From the NCBI RefSeq assembly GCF_014645375.1, contig NZ_BMLT01000006.1:333399-397398 (forward strand): a stretch of 64,000 nucleotides of DNA. Direction: 5' to 3'. The notes beneath the pieces are model-generated. The model was not told the DNA's origin, searched no databases, and saw only the letters and a program-made list of their open reading frames with translations. Shown here piece by piece: positions 9,741-15,869 of the stretch. This DNA is from Marinobacterium nitratireducens (GTDB taxonomy: Bacteria > Pseudomonadota > Gammaproteobacteria > Pseudomonadales > Balneatricaceae). Position 1 is the first letter of the stretch. Each line of letters opens with the position of its first letter. The position numbers and the translations under genes are program-made.

Positions 9741-9870
9741 GTCGCAGGATGGGTGGAGTCGCGCCGGCAATCCGCTTTCCGATAGCGCCTGGCTTGTCGC
9801 GACGCAACCGCCACGGACGGCGGAAGTCCTGGTATTGCAGGAGCAAATATCAGGAAACCCATCACCAACC
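9741..9870. repeat. GATGGGT element with CCGCC-GGCGG palindrome
   Basis: Starts GCAGGATGGGT, contains a CCGCCACGGACGGCGG palindrome and CAGGAGCAAATATCAGG, and ends in ACCCATC. The order matches the element at 18683-18810, defining a dispersed family of roughly 130 bp. Confidence 0.7.
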
Positions 9871-10883
9871 TAGGGCAGTGGCGAGCCCTTGTCGTCGACG
9901 AAGACGTCGAACACCAGGAACAGGTCCGGATCGAAGGACACCAGGCTGGCATGGTTGGTCACCAGCAGCGACCTGTTCTGATCGTCGAAGGCGATGTTGG
10001 CGGGATTGGCCCAGGGTACCGGCGCCCCCGGGGGATTCTGCGCAGGTCCTGAGTAGACGGTATTGACCGAGCCGTCCGGGTTGAGGACCCTGATGGTGCT
10101 CGTCAGGGCCTCGGCCACGTACAGCTTGCCGGATTTGCCAAAGGCGATGCCGTCCGGCCCCGTGAATCCCAACGACGCGAACACTTCCAGGTCCTCGGCA
10201 ACCGGGTTGGGCACCAGCGGCAGCCGATAGATCACGCCATTCATATTGCTGTCGACCGTCACCGAAACATAAGCGTACCTGTTGTTCCGGTCGATGCGTA
10301 TACCGTTCACGCCGAAGGGGATGAGCGGGTTGCCGGCAAGCGCCGGATCGGTAAACCACACCACGGGCGCGCCCCCTCCCGCGGGGACCCTGTAAATGGT
10401 GGCCGCGAACGAGTCGGTGACGTACAGGTTGCCCTCGTCATCGAAAGCGAGGTCGTTGAGCAGAGACGGCCCGGCCGGAATAAATTCGGAGTAGACCGAC
10501 TGGGTGTTGGCGGGGGTGAGGTCCATGCGAATCACACCCACGTACGGCTCGATGACGTAGAGCTTGCCGTCCGGGCCGAACGCGGCGCACGAAGCGGCAC
10601 TCATCCCCGCGTAGGGGTTGGTGATGGTAATGGGGTAGGTGGCTTCGAGGCTACCCGTGCGGATATCGTATGCCTGGACGTACGCCGACCCGGGCGGCAG
10701 CCCGAAGGCGGCAGGGCCGGAAACATAGAAGCGGTTACCGCGGGTGGCAATGCCCTCCGGAAAGCCGGCCAGGGGAACCGGCGCGACCACCGCCGAATCT
10801 CCCAGGCCCTGGGCAGGGGCGAGAGACGGGGTCATGAGTACCAGCATCAGGACCGCGAGCAGGGACGGGAAAGGGACCTTCAT
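9870..10883 (-). CDS. Secreted ScyD/ScyE-type beta-propeller protein
   Basis: A 337-aa protein with an N-terminal signal peptide (MKVPFPSLLAVLMLVLMTPS, cleavage near APAQG). It is followed by repeated NHL/SGL-like blades: FGPDGKLYVIEPYVGVI, AFDDEGNLYVTDSFAATIYRV, IRIDRNNRYAYVSVT, GPDGIAFGKSGKLYVAEA. This is the pattern of ScyD/ScyE family six-bladed propellers. GGAGG precedes ATG 10883. Probably periplasmic or extracellular; no catalytic residues can be assigned. Confidence 0.8.
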   Translation of the reverse strand: MKVPFPSLLAVLMLVLMTPSLAPAQGLGDSAVVAPVPLAGFPEGIATRGNRFYVSGPAAFGLPPGSAYVQAYDIRTGSLEATYPITITNPYAGMSAASCAAFGPDGKLYVIEPYVGVIRMDLTPANTQSVYSEFIPAGPSLLNDLAFDDEGNLYVTDSFAATIYRVPAGGGAPVVWFTDPALAGNPLIPFGVNGIRIDRNNRYAYVSVTVDSNMNGVIYRLPLVPNPVAEDLEVFASLGFTGPDGIAFGKSGKLYVAEALTSTIRVLNPDGSVNTVYSGPAQNPPGAPVPWANPANIAFDDQNRSLLVTNHASLVSFDPDLFLVFDVFVDDKGSPLP

Positions 10884-11027
10884 GTGAAGCCTCCATCGAT
10901 GTTGCTTTGCATCAGTGAGCGATATGTCCAGACAGACCCGTGTCCCTGCATATAGGGAGATCCCCGGACCAGGGAGCGACTGGTGTCAGCAAGCAGTGTA
11001 GATGCTTTCGTAATCCAGGCATTTCAG

Positions 11028-11247
11028 CCATAAATAACTGATTTTTATATGCAGCTAACGATTGCTGCATAAAGGCGTGGTGATAGCTTCGATCAGGTGG
11101 CGTCACTTTGAGAACGGTATACTGTCCCCGGAATTACATCCATAAATAACTGATTTTTATATAGAGTTCTCGATTGCTGCATAAAGGCGTGATGATAGCT
11201 TGGGGCAGGTCGCGTCACTTTGAGATCGGTATGCTGTCCCCGGAATT
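11028..11247. repeat. Two tandem copies of a roughly 110-bp element
   Basis: Copy 1 (11028-11135) and copy 2 (11140-11247) both start CCATAAATAACTGATTTTTATAT and end CACTTTGAGA-N-CGGTAT-N-CTGTCCCCGGAATT, with about 85% identity by eye. The terminal CTGTCCCCGGAATT resembles sequence I associate with ends of REP-associated (IS200-like) tyrosine transposase elements. This pair fills the 393-bp gap 10884-11276, abuts the truncated attC of the cassette island and encodes no transposase. Confidence 0.8.
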
Positions 11248-11282
11248 CCCCGTACTGCGGCGACAACAGCAACTTGTTATGC
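11246..11282 (-). other. Truncated attC-like site of the HNH cassette
   Basis: On the minus strand the HNH-protein stop codon lies inside GCATAACAAG, followed by TTGCTGTTGTCGCCGCAG. This is the layout of an attC R-L end overlapping the stop, as in the two complete sites nearby. The other half is missing because the 110-bp repeats begin immediately. Confidence 0.55.
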
Positions 11283-11672
11283 CTTATTGTTAATATGTGG
11301 CGTAACAATTTGATGCCAGCGCGTATGGCACGATTGACAGAGGTATGGCTGCGGCCACTTTTCCGCCTCTTCACCAAAAAAGGTCCAAGGTGCCCAATGA
11401 TGATTCTGTGCTCCGTCGTGTCCACACACTTCACATTTATGCCGATCTCCAACAATAGGCATTGAATCTACATCCAACCCTGCCAGCTCTACATCTCTTT
11501 TCTTAACATATTTTGGGACTAGGTATTCACACCCTTGGCACATGTAACGATACTGCCAGGTGCCACCCCTATTTTTCTGCTTTACGACTTCCCAACTGTG
11601 CCACCCACATTTGTGGCATTCAGTCCTATGTCTTTTGACAAACCGGAATTCGGAATAATCTGGAGAGTCCAT
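11277..11672 (-). CDS. Cassette protein with zinc ribbon and HNH-like nuclease core
   Basis: A 131-aa protein of clearly lower GC than its surroundings. An N-terminal zinc ribbon uses C19xxC22 and C45xxC48. A second zinc site C80xxC83 and C112xxC115 frames NHHWAPW (residues 90-96) and CHTRWH (115-120). This CxxC-HHxxP-CxxCH layout is that of HNH/Zn-finger nucleases, so DNA or RNA cleavage is plausible. The stop overlaps an attC-like end and an attC precedes the gene, so it is the last intact cassette of the array. No partner gene is recognised. Confidence 0.75.
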   Translation of the reverse strand: MDSPDYSEFRFVKRHRTECHKCGWHSWEVVKQKNRGGTWQYRYMCQGCEYLVPKYVKKRDVELAGLDVDSMPIVGDRHKCEVCGHDGAQNHHWAPWTFFGEEAEKWPQPYLCQSCHTRWHQIVTPHINNKA

Positions 11673-11698
11673 TTATTTTATCCAATGCCGATATAGCC

Positions 11699-11822
11699 AT
11701 AACGCCCGCTTAAGTGGTGAGCAACGCAATGCCGCTGCTTTCGCATACCACCTTAATCACAAAAATCAACGCATTGTAAAAATGCCACGCGTTGCGAATC
11801 CGTCTTGAAGCGTTTGTTAAAT
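11699..11822 (-). other. attC recombination site, Vibrio-repeat (VCR) type
   Basis: Read on the minus strand the site runs from ATTTAACAAACGC through CAACGCGTGGC and GCGTTG to CTTAAGCGGGCGTTAT, about 124 bases. Order, spacing and length match my memory of VCR-type attC sites of the Vibrio superintegron. It starts 3 bases after the HEPN gene's TAA stop. Confidence 0.9.
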
Positions 11823-11825
11823 GCG

Positions 11826-12341
11826 TTACTTATTCTTACCATCTAACCATTCACATATAGCAAAGAAATATTCTATTCGCTCTGACCCATAAGACAAAGA
11901 ACTACCCTGACTAAATAAGCGAATCATGTCTTCAACCAACTGATTACCTTCGATAAGTGCATCCATCTCAGCAAATACGTTTGCTCTAAAAAACGATCGT
12001 CCATCACTTGTTGATAGAAGTGATTTATGTTCGTTCGATATGCTATGCGCAATAACATTTCTAGCTTTTCTTGCTAACTGAATTGCATCTTCTGCACGTT
12101 CCGGTAGCTCATACTTCGATGAAAGAGCGCGAATCTTTTCATACAACGTTCCAGATGCTAGAAGTGAGTATATTTCATAAGAATACTCACTTTCAGAACT
12201 AATAACGTCAGTTAGATGAGCCAAAGTTCGGCAATTATTTTCAAATTCTGTTGCATAAGCTAAAGCTCGACCAAGAAGCGCATAAGAATCTGAGATTTCT
12301 GTGCTAGCTGCCGGCATCGGAAGTAATGGATGCGATGTCAT
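11826..12341 (-). CDS. HEPN-motif protein in an integron cassette
   Basis: A 171-aa, mostly alpha-helical, AT-rich gene. The segment ARKARNVIAHS holds R94-N-V-I-A-H99, the R(N)x3H signature of HEPN ribonucleases found in toxin-antitoxin and phage-defence systems. The preceding helices (LLGRALAYATEFENNC, IRALSSKYELPERAEDAIQLA) fit the four-helix HEPN bundle. The stop is followed 3 bases later by a VCR-type attC, and another attC lies upstream, so this is one complete mobile gene cassette. There is no MNT-type antitoxin next to it. Start 12341 is the longest; Met9 is an alternative. Confidence 0.7.
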   Translation of the reverse strand: MTSHPLLPMPAASTEISDSYALLGRALAYATEFENNCRTLAHLTDVISSESEYSYEIYSLLASGTLYEKIRALSSKYELPERAEDAIQLARKARNVIAHSISNEHKSLLSTSDGRSFFRANVFAEMDALIEGNQLVEDMIRLFSQGSSLSYGSERIEYFFAICEWLDGKNK

Positions 12342-12373
12342 TTAATATCTGAACTCCAAATATGGTCGAAAGC

Positions 12374-12453
12374 ATTTAACGCCTTGCTTAGGGGCCGTAG
12401 TGAAGCTCAGCGTAACAGAGGTCCCAGCGCAGCGACTACAGCATCTTGTTAGC
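12374..12453 (-). other. attC recombination site of about 80 bp
   Basis: On the minus strand it runs from GCTAACAAG to CCCTAAGCAAGGCGTTAAAT: an R''-type AAC box, partly self-complementary middle (GTAGTCGCTGCGC with GCTTCACTAC), an L'-like box, a 5-base spacer and R' GTTAAAT (fits GTTRRRY). The TAA stop of the upstream cassette gene lies within its first bases. Confidence 0.85.
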
Positions 12454-12787
12454 ATTTTGGTTCTAAATCACCTTCAAATCTATATTCGTTACCTTCTTCT
12501 GACCAAGAACCTGAAATTGTTAAAAACTCATTCGACTCATTTTCCACCCTAAAGCGAAGTTTGCAGGGAACGCCTAGCTGGCCTGTTTCCTCTTGGCGCG
12601 ATTTGTCTATATCCGATTCGAACACGCCATCTTTCAAGTTGGCGATGCCTGACCTTCTCCATTTTCCTTGGCCACCCCAACTAGATACTACATCGAAGGC
12701 CAAAGATGTCTTTCCATCACGAACAATAAAAGAGACGACATTGATAATATAGTCATCTTCAAAATACAACTCACCATGATACTTCAT
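12449..12787 (-). CDS. Cassette-encoded protein of unknown function
   Basis: A 112-aa, AT-rich gene. The protein is rich in predicted beta strands (ELYFEDDYIINVVSFIV, KLRFRVENESNEFLTISGSW) and acidic, with Trp-Gly-Gly-Gln-Gly in the middle; no signal peptide or membrane helix. I do not recognise a family. Its stop lies inside an attC site, and a partial attC/attI-like end lies 20 bases upstream of ATG 12787, so it is a complete gene cassette. Confidence 0.7.
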   Translation of the reverse strand: MKYHGELYFEDDYIINVVSFIVRDGKTSLAFDVVSSWGGQGKWRRSGIANLKDGVFESDIDKSRQEETGQLGVPCKLRFRVENESNEFLTISGSWSEEGNEYRFEGDLEPKC

Positions 12788-12806
12788 ATTAAATTCCGGT
12801 TTTAAA

Positions 12807-12825
12807 TGCTAACAGCCTGTTAATG
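12807..12825 (-). other. Partial attC or attI end upstream of the first cassette
   Basis: On the minus strand CATTAAC-AGGCT-GTTAGCA reproduces the L'-5-base spacer-R' half of an integron recombination site. A matching 5' half is not convincing, although an inverse TGCTAAC occurs about 80 bases away. No integrase gene lies in the window. Confidence 0.5.
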
Positions 12826-12829
12826 AGGC

Positions 12830-13100
12830 TTTCGGCCTAATAATAATCATTAGAAGGTATACCTTTTTACAAAGCTTGCGATCCAAAGTTAGCACGTAAT
12901 GCATTATTTTATATGCTAAAAATTACCTCTACAAATACTCAACAACGTATTAGAAGGTATTTCGCCTTAACGCCACTCCGTCCGAAAGGTACACCATCAG
13001 CGAGCAGCTCCCACCTTTTGCCCTTTAATGACCGGCTGGTGTATTTGCAGAAGACAAGTCCTGATCCAACGCTTGAGCCTGTGTGCTACTCGCCATCTGA
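12830..13100. other. Gene-poor AT-rich to GC-rich transition
   Basis: Between the cassette island and the duplicated sRNA region base composition rises. I see only a repeated ATTAGAAGGTAT (12851 and 12951) and short ORFs without supporting signals. No gene called. Confidence 0.5.
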
Positions 13101-13620
13101 AACACCAAAACCCCACGCTACCGCCCTTCCGGTAACAGAATGCAAGTGGCGCTGAGGTCAGGTCAGTTGAGTTTGGAAAAGAGGAAGAGAGGGGGGAGAG
13201 ATCACCCAGCCTGGCTTCCATGCTCAGCTGACGATTGTCGGCGGTGTCTATCTACTATAGTCCGGGCTTGTGTCGCTGTTGCCGGAACATTTCGTCCGGC
13301 CTGCGTTGCAGAGCGCTTCCATTGCGCAAGCTGTGTCGCCAAACCCCTACAGATCGTCGGATGTTACAACAGCGCTCGTCCGCTGCACAGGCCGTTCCGT
13401 TCCGGATTGCGACTTCCAGGAACGACTGACACCGTTTCGGCCGGGACGGTTGGGAAACGGATTGTCGGCACCCTAACGCCGGCATCGGCACCTGTGGGAG
13501 CGCCGTACCCAGTGGGGACTTCCCAGGTTGCGAACAACCACCGTTCAAAATTTGTTCGCCGCGGGGAAGTGCCCTTAGGGTACGCGGCTACGAACGGCCA
13601 GTGTGCCGACTCCGGCGGAC

Positions 13621-13761
13621 TGTTACCTTCGGACACAGTCACTGCTACCCATGCGTTCCCATAGGTAACACCTCGCCGTGGTGCGGGTGGTAACGCCAGG
13701 TAACGGTTATTTTTAAATCTTTAAAAATCAACAGGTTGAGAAAAGTGGCACGGGCTGTGCT
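13621..13761 (+). promoter_or_regulatory. Sigma-54 promoter A with CbrB-like enhancer sites
   Basis: TGGCACGGGCTGTGCT (13746-13761) has GG and GC separated by exactly 10 bases, the -24/-12 spacing of RpoN promoters. Upstream, TGTTACC at 13621 and GGTAACA at 13664, plus GGTAAC at 13689 and 13699, form enhancer-like sites. The first GTTACC lies 125 bp before the -24 GG, the same distance as in copy B. TGTTAC/GTAACA is the half-site I recall for CbrB. Confidence 0.85.
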
Positions 13762-13771
13762 CTACTAGGGC

Positions 13772-14189
13772 GCAACAACAAGAAGAAGTTCAGAAGAACA
13801 ACTACAAGACAACAGCGTCCGGTCCGCGGCAATAAAAACAACAAGCCGCTCGCCTGACGCACCATGACCTCGAATAAAAATAACAACGAGGTTCGCGCTG
13901 ACCCGCTGGATCGGTGTCACGATGGTCCCCAAACCTTGCCTGAAAACAAAAATAAATATCAGGCCGGAATAGTCGACCAGCGGTCAGCCTGCTGCCTTCT
14001 CCTGTGTCCTCCTGTGTCCTCCTGAGCTCCATGCTCATGCCGTTCCATTCCTCTGTATATCCCTGATACCACCGACCTTCGGTCGTTGATCGATGTCCAT
14101 TCGTTTTTGATTCCGCTCTGCAGGATTCGTATGCCTGTTGGCGTCCCAGCGCCGCCGTGGCGTTGACAGTCATGATCGCACTGGCTTTG
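13772..14189 (+). ncRNA. CrcZ-like Hfq/Crc-sequestering small RNA, copy A
   Basis: Predicted to start about 12 bases after the -12 element with GCAACAACAAG. It contains five A-rich AANAANAA (CA) motifs. Three sit in hairpin loops: GCGGC-AATAAAAACAACAA-GCCGC, CTCG-AATAAAAATAACAA-CGAG, and GCCTG-AAAACAAAAATAAATAT-CAGGC. This is the design of CrcZ/CrcY, sigma-54/CbrB-dependent RNAs that bind Hfq/Crc and relieve catabolite repression in pseudomonads. Length to the heptad array is about 417 nt, near CrcZ size. The 3' end is not defined by a clear terminator. Confidence 0.8.
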
Positions 14190-14259
14190 CTCGTCACTCG
14201 TCACTCGTCACTCGTCACTCGTCACTCGTCACTCGTCACTCGTCACTCGTCACTCGTCA
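14190..14259. repeat. Heptad array CTCGTCA x10
   Basis: Ten perfect head-to-tail copies of CTCGTCA, directly after sRNA copy A. The equivalent array after copy B has eleven copies. Confidence 0.95.
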
Positions 14260-14344
14260 CTCGTCTCGTGTGCCAGACTGGTCGGTAATGCTGTCGCCGG
14301 GCCCGCTGTCCGTCGTGTCGGTACCTGCAGGGATGGAGATCCGC

Positions 14345-14475
14345 ATGAAAACAGCCGTCGATGTGGTTGTGCGCTACGGCGCCTTTTCGTTCCTGGCGCG
14401 GCTGTATTTGCTGTCGGGGCTGTCCGGCGCCGGCTGGAGCGCCTGGCTGCTGCTGCCGCTGACCCAAACCTTGTG
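14345..14475 (+). pseudogene. Truncated 5' fragment of the FMN-binding glutamate-synthase-like gene
   Basis: ATG 14345 opens MKTAVDVVVRYGAFSFLARL, clearly paralogous to the start of the intact gene at 15870 (MKTAIDMLVRYGAFALLALL), and the similarity continues through SGAGWSAWLLLPLT. After about 43 codons homology stops, because the second duplication copy begins. The rest of the gene is absent, so this is a relic of the tandem duplication. Confidence 0.85.
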
Positions 14476-15144
14476 CGTACTTCTTGCGACCGAAAAACTG
14501 AAAGTCTCACGTTACCACCCTTCCGGTAACGGAATGCAAGCGGCGCTAAGACCAGGTCAGAAGAGTGCGGAAGAAAGGAAGAGGGGGAGAGATCACCCAG
14601 CCTGGCTTCCATGCTCAGCTGACGATTGTCGGCGGTGTCTGTCTACTATAGTCCGGGCTTGTGTCGCTGTTGCCGGAACAATTCGTCCGGCCTGCGTCGC
14701 AGCTCGCATCCCTTGTGGTGCCTTCGTCGCCAAATCCCGACGGTCGGTGAATCTTACAAAACACATTCAGTGCTGGACAGGCGTTGGAATACCGAGAGAA
14801 GTAATTGACCCATTTGAGTCACTTACTGACGCAGGCTGGCTGCACAGACTTGCTATCCGCCGGCGGCGGGGCGCCTTCTACATCCAGAACCAAGGTAGGT
14901 GTCCGAAGATGGACGAGCGGCGGCTCCGGATTGCGGCTTCCAGGAGCGACAGGCGCCGTTTCGGCCGAGCCGGTTGCGAGGTGGTTTGAAGCCCTGCTAG
15001 CGCCGGAATCGGCACCTGTGGGAGCGCCGTACCCAGTGGGCACTTCCCAGGTTGCGAACAACCACGGTTCAAAATTTGTTCGCCGCGGGGAAGTGCCCTT
15101 AGGGTACGCGGCTACGAAGAACCGGCGTGCCTGGTTCGTACGAC

Positions 15145-15285
15145 TGTTACCTGCTGACACAGTCACTGCTACCCATGCGTTCCCTCAGGTAACACTTCTT
15201 GCCTTTTGTTGGGGTAACACTCTGTAACAAATGAAATAAAAGACATTAAAAACAGTTACATAAGGAATCTGGCACGGTCGGTGCT
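15145..15285 (+). promoter_or_regulatory. Sigma-54 promoter B with CbrB-like enhancer sites
   Basis: TGGCACGGTCGGTGCT (15270-15285) has GG-N10-GC spacing. TGTTACC at 15145 and GGTAACA at 15188 are separated by the same 36 bases as in copy A, with another GGTAACA at 15213 and a GTAACA at 15224. The first GTTACC is 125 bp before the -24 GG. Conservation of these spacings, while other bases changed, argues for function. Confidence 0.85.
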
Positions 15286-15295
15286 TTCTATAAGC

Positions 15296-15708
15296 GCAAA
15301 ACAACAACAACACGTTCGTAAGAACAACAACAACAAGACAACAGCGTCCGGTCCGCGGCAATAAAAACAACAAGCCGCTCGCCTGACGCACCATGACCTC
15401 GAATAAAAATAACAACGAGGTTCGCGCTGACCCGCTGGATCGGTGTCACGATGGTCCCCAAACCTTGCCTGAAAACAAAAATAATTATCAGGCCGGAATA
15501 GTCGACCCGCGGTCAGCCTGCTGCCTTCTCCTGTGTCCTCCTGAGCGCCATGCTCATTCCGTTCCATTCCTCTGTATATCCCTGATACCACCGACCTTCG
15601 GTCGCTGATCGATGTCCATTCGTTCTTGATTCCGCTCTGCAGGATTCGTATGCCTGTTGGCGTCCCAGCGCCGCCGTGGCGTTGACAGTCATGATCGCAC
15701 TGGCTTTG
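15296..15708 (+). ncRNA. CrcZ-like Hfq/Crc-sequestering small RNA, copy B
   Basis: Starts near GCAAAACAACAACAACA. Five CA motifs follow at about 15297, 15321, 15359, 15401 and 15471. The last three are in loops of the same three hairpins as copy A (GCGGC/GCCGC, CTCG/CGAG, GCCTG/CAGGC). About 412 nt to the heptad array. It would be the sink that frees Hfq/Crc-repressed mRNAs when poor carbon sources activate sigma-54. It also lies in the 5' leader of the FMN-binding gene, so read-through is possible. The 3' end is uncertain. Confidence 0.8.
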
Positions 15709-15785
15709 CTCGTCACTCGTCACTCGTCACTCGTCACTCGTCACTCGTCACTCGTCACTCGTCACTCGTCACTCGTCACTCGTCA
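15709..15785. repeat. Heptad array CTCGTCA x11
   Basis: Eleven perfect copies of CTCGTCA between sRNA copy B and the FMN-binding gene, one more than in copy A, so the array length has changed since duplication. Confidence 0.95.
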
Positions 15786-15869
15786 CTCGTCTCGTGTGCC
15801 AGACTTGTCGGTATTGCAGCGGCCAGGCCGCTGTCTCTCGCGGTTGTACGGATAGGGACGGGAGGCCGG

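Larger units (their letters stand above)
13115..14475 (+). repeat. First copy of a roughly 1.4-1.5 kb tandem duplication
   Basis: Copy A (about 13115-14475) and copy B (about 14511-15990) share, in order, an inverted TACC-N8-GGTA pair, a conserved 200-bp block with ATCACCCAGCCTGGCTTCC, a REP-like block, TGTTACC/GGTAACA sites, a sigma-54 promoter, an AACAA-rich RNA, a heptad array and the start of an MKTA(V/I)D reading frame. Equivalent points are 1391 to 1525 bp apart, so small indels have accumulated. Confidence 0.85.

Noticed and set aside
11093..11455. Minus-strand ORFs with SYHHAFMQQS in the 110-bp repeats
   Set aside because: The same peptide is produced from both repeat copies; it reflects the repeat, not a conserved gene.
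12913..13155. 80-aa ORF at the edge of the cassette island
   Set aside because: Crosses the composition boundary, has no SD, no recognisable domain and no attC at its end.
13864..15608. Small ORFs starting MTSNKNNNEVRADPLDRC in both duplication copies (13864 and 15393)
   Set aside because: They lie inside the CrcZ-like RNA, have no ribosome-binding site, and end differently in the two copies because of an 11-bp indel. Their similarity is explained by duplication of the RNA.
14190..15785. CRISPR array suspicion for the CTCGTCA tracts
   Set aside because: Units are 7 bp with no spacers and no cas genes nearby; these are simple tandem repeats.
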